Shown here: one piece after another, positions 6,405-7,036 of the stretch
Numbering within the stretch: the stretch's first letter is position 1
How the letters are laid out: each line of letters starts with the position of its first letter
Assembly: GCA_019233415.1 (NCBI GenBank)
Contig: JAFAMK010000146.1
Span: forward strand, 1-7,036
Source: Vulcanimicrobiota bacterium
Lineage (GTDB): Bacteria; Vulcanimicrobiota; Vulcanimicrobiia; Vulcanimicrobiales; Vulcanimicrobiaceae
Reading direction: 5' to 3'
DNA length: 7,036 nt
Made by a program: the position numbers and the translations under genes
The notes under the pieces: generated by a model
What the model was told of the DNA's origin: nothing
Database searches by the model: none
What the model saw: the letters and a program-made list of their open reading frames with translations, nothing else

Positions 6405-6416
6405 CGTTCCCCCTCC
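6405..6416 (-). promoter_or_regulatory. Ribosome binding site deciding the receptor start
   Basis: On the minus strand GGAGGGGG (6416-6409) is followed by AACG and ATG 6404. It selects the MTRGSMRN start over the in-frame ATG at 6443, which would add 13 glycine- and phenylalanine-rich residues before the signal peptide. Confidence 0.7.
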
Positions 6417-6517
6417 GAAACCGAAGCCCCCGAAGGACGCCATGCGCCCATGGGCCGCGCTTCAAAAGGCACGGTCGCTGGCACACCCGTCCCGCTACGC
6501 GGGCTCAAACCTATCGG
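6417..6517 (-). other. Untranslated leader of the receptor mRNA with hairpin
   Basis: Between the putative promoter and the ribosome binding site lie about 100 nt with no convincing gene. The segment contains a compact hairpin CCCGC-GTA-GCGGG (6503-6491), the palindrome GCCCATGGGC (about 6447-6456), and a GAAGC/GCTTC pair that could enclose it. I compared it by eye with conserved cores of common riboswitches (c-di-GMP, cobalamin, TPP, SAM, glycine, fluoride) and found no match. Confidence 0.35.
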
Positions 6518-6530
6518 CTTGTCTGACAGG
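6518..6530. promoter_or_regulatory. Candidate GntR/FadR-type operator
   Basis: The plus-strand site CTTGTCTGACAGG contains TGTC-T-GACA, an odd-length inverted repeat of the form reported for several FadR-subfamily GntR regulators of organic and sugar acids (TTGTCNGACAA-like). It lies immediately after the -10 candidate, where a bound repressor would cover the transcription start. A glucarate or hexuronate-responsive repressor would fit the downstream gudD. No regulator gene is in the window. Confidence 0.4.
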
Positions 6531-6560
6531 AAGCTAACACGCGTCGTGGCGCGGTGTCAA
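6531..6560 (-). promoter_or_regulatory. Promoter candidate for the receptor-gudD operon
   Basis: On the minus strand a perfect -35 hexamer TTGACA (6560-6555) is followed after 18 bases by TAGCTT (6536-6531), a three-of-six match to the -10 consensus. It stands 38 nt downstream of the beta-propeller stop and would give a leader of about 120 nt. The weak -10 leaves room for activation or for an alternative sigma factor. Confidence 0.45.
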
Positions 6561-6598
6561 TCTCCACCACTTCACATCGGATGCGGAGCAAATTTTTA

Positions 6599-7036
6599 TT
6601 ACTTTCGGTACGTGAAGCGTTGCACGAAAGCTGCTCCGTGCGCGCGGTTGTCCGACCACACGACCCAAATGTCGCCGGTCTTCTGGTCGACCGCGAGCGT
6701 CTTCATGCCGGGCGCGACGTCGATCTGCGCAACGATGGTCGGTTTGGCAGACGCACCGAGCTTCACGAGGGTGATCTTGCCGCGGCCGCACGCCAGCAGC
6801 GAGCGCGTCACGTCGAGGTCGCACTGGTCGACGCGCGTCGGGTAGCGCATCTCGTGTAAGCGCTTTCCAGTCGGTGAGTAGACGGAAAGCATGCCGTTCT
6901 CGCCGACGACGTAGAGCGCGTGGAACGCCGGGTCGTACTGGAGCGGGTGGTTATCCTTCAGTTCGGGCGTCGGGATCGTCTTGGTCACCTTGAGCGTCTG
7001 CGGGTCGATGACGACGATCTCGTGCGCGTCGGAGAT
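6599..7036 (-). CDS. Beta-propeller (YVTN/YncE-like) protein, C-terminal part
   Basis: The visible 145 residues are the C-terminal end of a protein whose reading frame continues past the right edge without an upstream stop; the GTG at 6988 is internal, not a start. About three and a half blades are seen, each with strand-loop-strand patterns typical of YVTN/YncE-like propellers: EIVVIDPQTLKVTKTIPT, ALYVVGENGMLSVYSPTGKR, SLLACGRGKITLVKL and DIWVVWSDNR...FVQRFTYRK. Such proteins are often periplasmic or secreted and bind ligands or partners. No catalytic residues can be named, and the signal peptide, if any, is outside the window. It precedes the receptor gene in the same direction by 194 nt, with a promoter candidate between, so it need not be in the same operon. 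No clear terminator follows its TAA. Confidence 0.75.
   Translation of the reverse strand: MSDAHEIVVIDPQTLKVTKTIPTPELKDNHPLQYDPAFHALYVVGENGMLSVYSPTGKRLHEMRYPTRVDQCDLDVTRSLLACGRGKITLVKLGASAKPTIVAQIDVAPGMKTLAVDQKTGDIWVVWSDNRAHGAAFVQRFTYRK

Noticed and set aside
6405..6443. Upstream in-frame ATG at 6443 as receptor start
   Set aside because: It has no ribosome binding site and would place a Gly/Phe-rich 13-residue stretch before the signal peptide, whereas ATG 6404 has GGAGGGGG at correct spacing.
4948..6486. A 512-codon minus-strand frame shifted against the receptor
   Set aside because: It is arginine-rich out-of-frame translation of the receptor gene, which itself has a signal peptide, plug motifs and a good ribosome binding site.
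6417..6530. A known riboswitch in the receptor leader
   Set aside because: No conserved core of the common classes could be found by eye; a covariance-model scan would be needed to overturn this.
6566..6598. A terminator after the beta-propeller gene
   Set aside because: Only a four-base CTCC/GGAG pairing and an AT-rich stretch beside the stop codon are visible; there is no stem followed by a T-run.

Overview
The window is high-GC bacterial chromosome in which every supportable gene lies on the minus strand. The large receptor has a carboxypeptidase-regulatory-like fold in front of its plug, so the host is Gram-negative. From recall of its N-terminal motifs it looks most like the receptors of Candidatus Eremiobacterota (WPS-2) or similar soil lineages such as Acidobacteriota; this assignment is an impression, not a measurement.

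In minus-strand transcription order (right to left) the layout is as follows. (1) 7036-6599: the C-terminal part of a beta-propeller protein that runs off the right edge. (2) 6598-6405: an intergenic region with a TTGACA promoter candidate, an overlapping GntR/FadR-like inverted repeat (TTGTCTGACA type) and an untranslated leader of about 120 nt. (3) 6404-2787: a 1205-residue TonB-dependent receptor. (4) 2761-1487: a glucarate dehydratase of the enolase superfamily, starting 25 nt after the receptor stop, or 10 nt after it if an in-frame ATC is the true start. (5) 1486-1223: a structured spacer with three consecutive hairpins, one forming a minus-strand terminator and one having a plus-strand U-tract, followed by an AT-richer putative control region with the perfect inverted repeat TAATC-TTC-GATTA. 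(6) 1222-422: cysD, starting at TTG. (7) 425 to the left edge: the start of cysN, overlapping the cysD stop by four bases.

Two functional units are visible. The receptor-gudD pair looks like an operon for uptake of a sugar-acid-containing compound and dehydration of D-glucarate to 5-keto-4-deoxyglucarate; the candidate FadR-type operator fits that reading. cysD-cysN encodes the ATP sulfurylase heterodimer that activates sulfate to adenosine 5'-phosphosulfate. The hairpin cluster appears to insulate the two. No obvious defence system, CRISPR array, transposase or tRNA/rRNA is present. The most unusual points are a dispersed repeat (GTCACCCTGAGCTTGCCGAA type) that encodes most of the CysN N-terminal extension, the probable non-canonical start of gudD, the paired cysteines in the receptor loops, and the triple-hairpin spacer.
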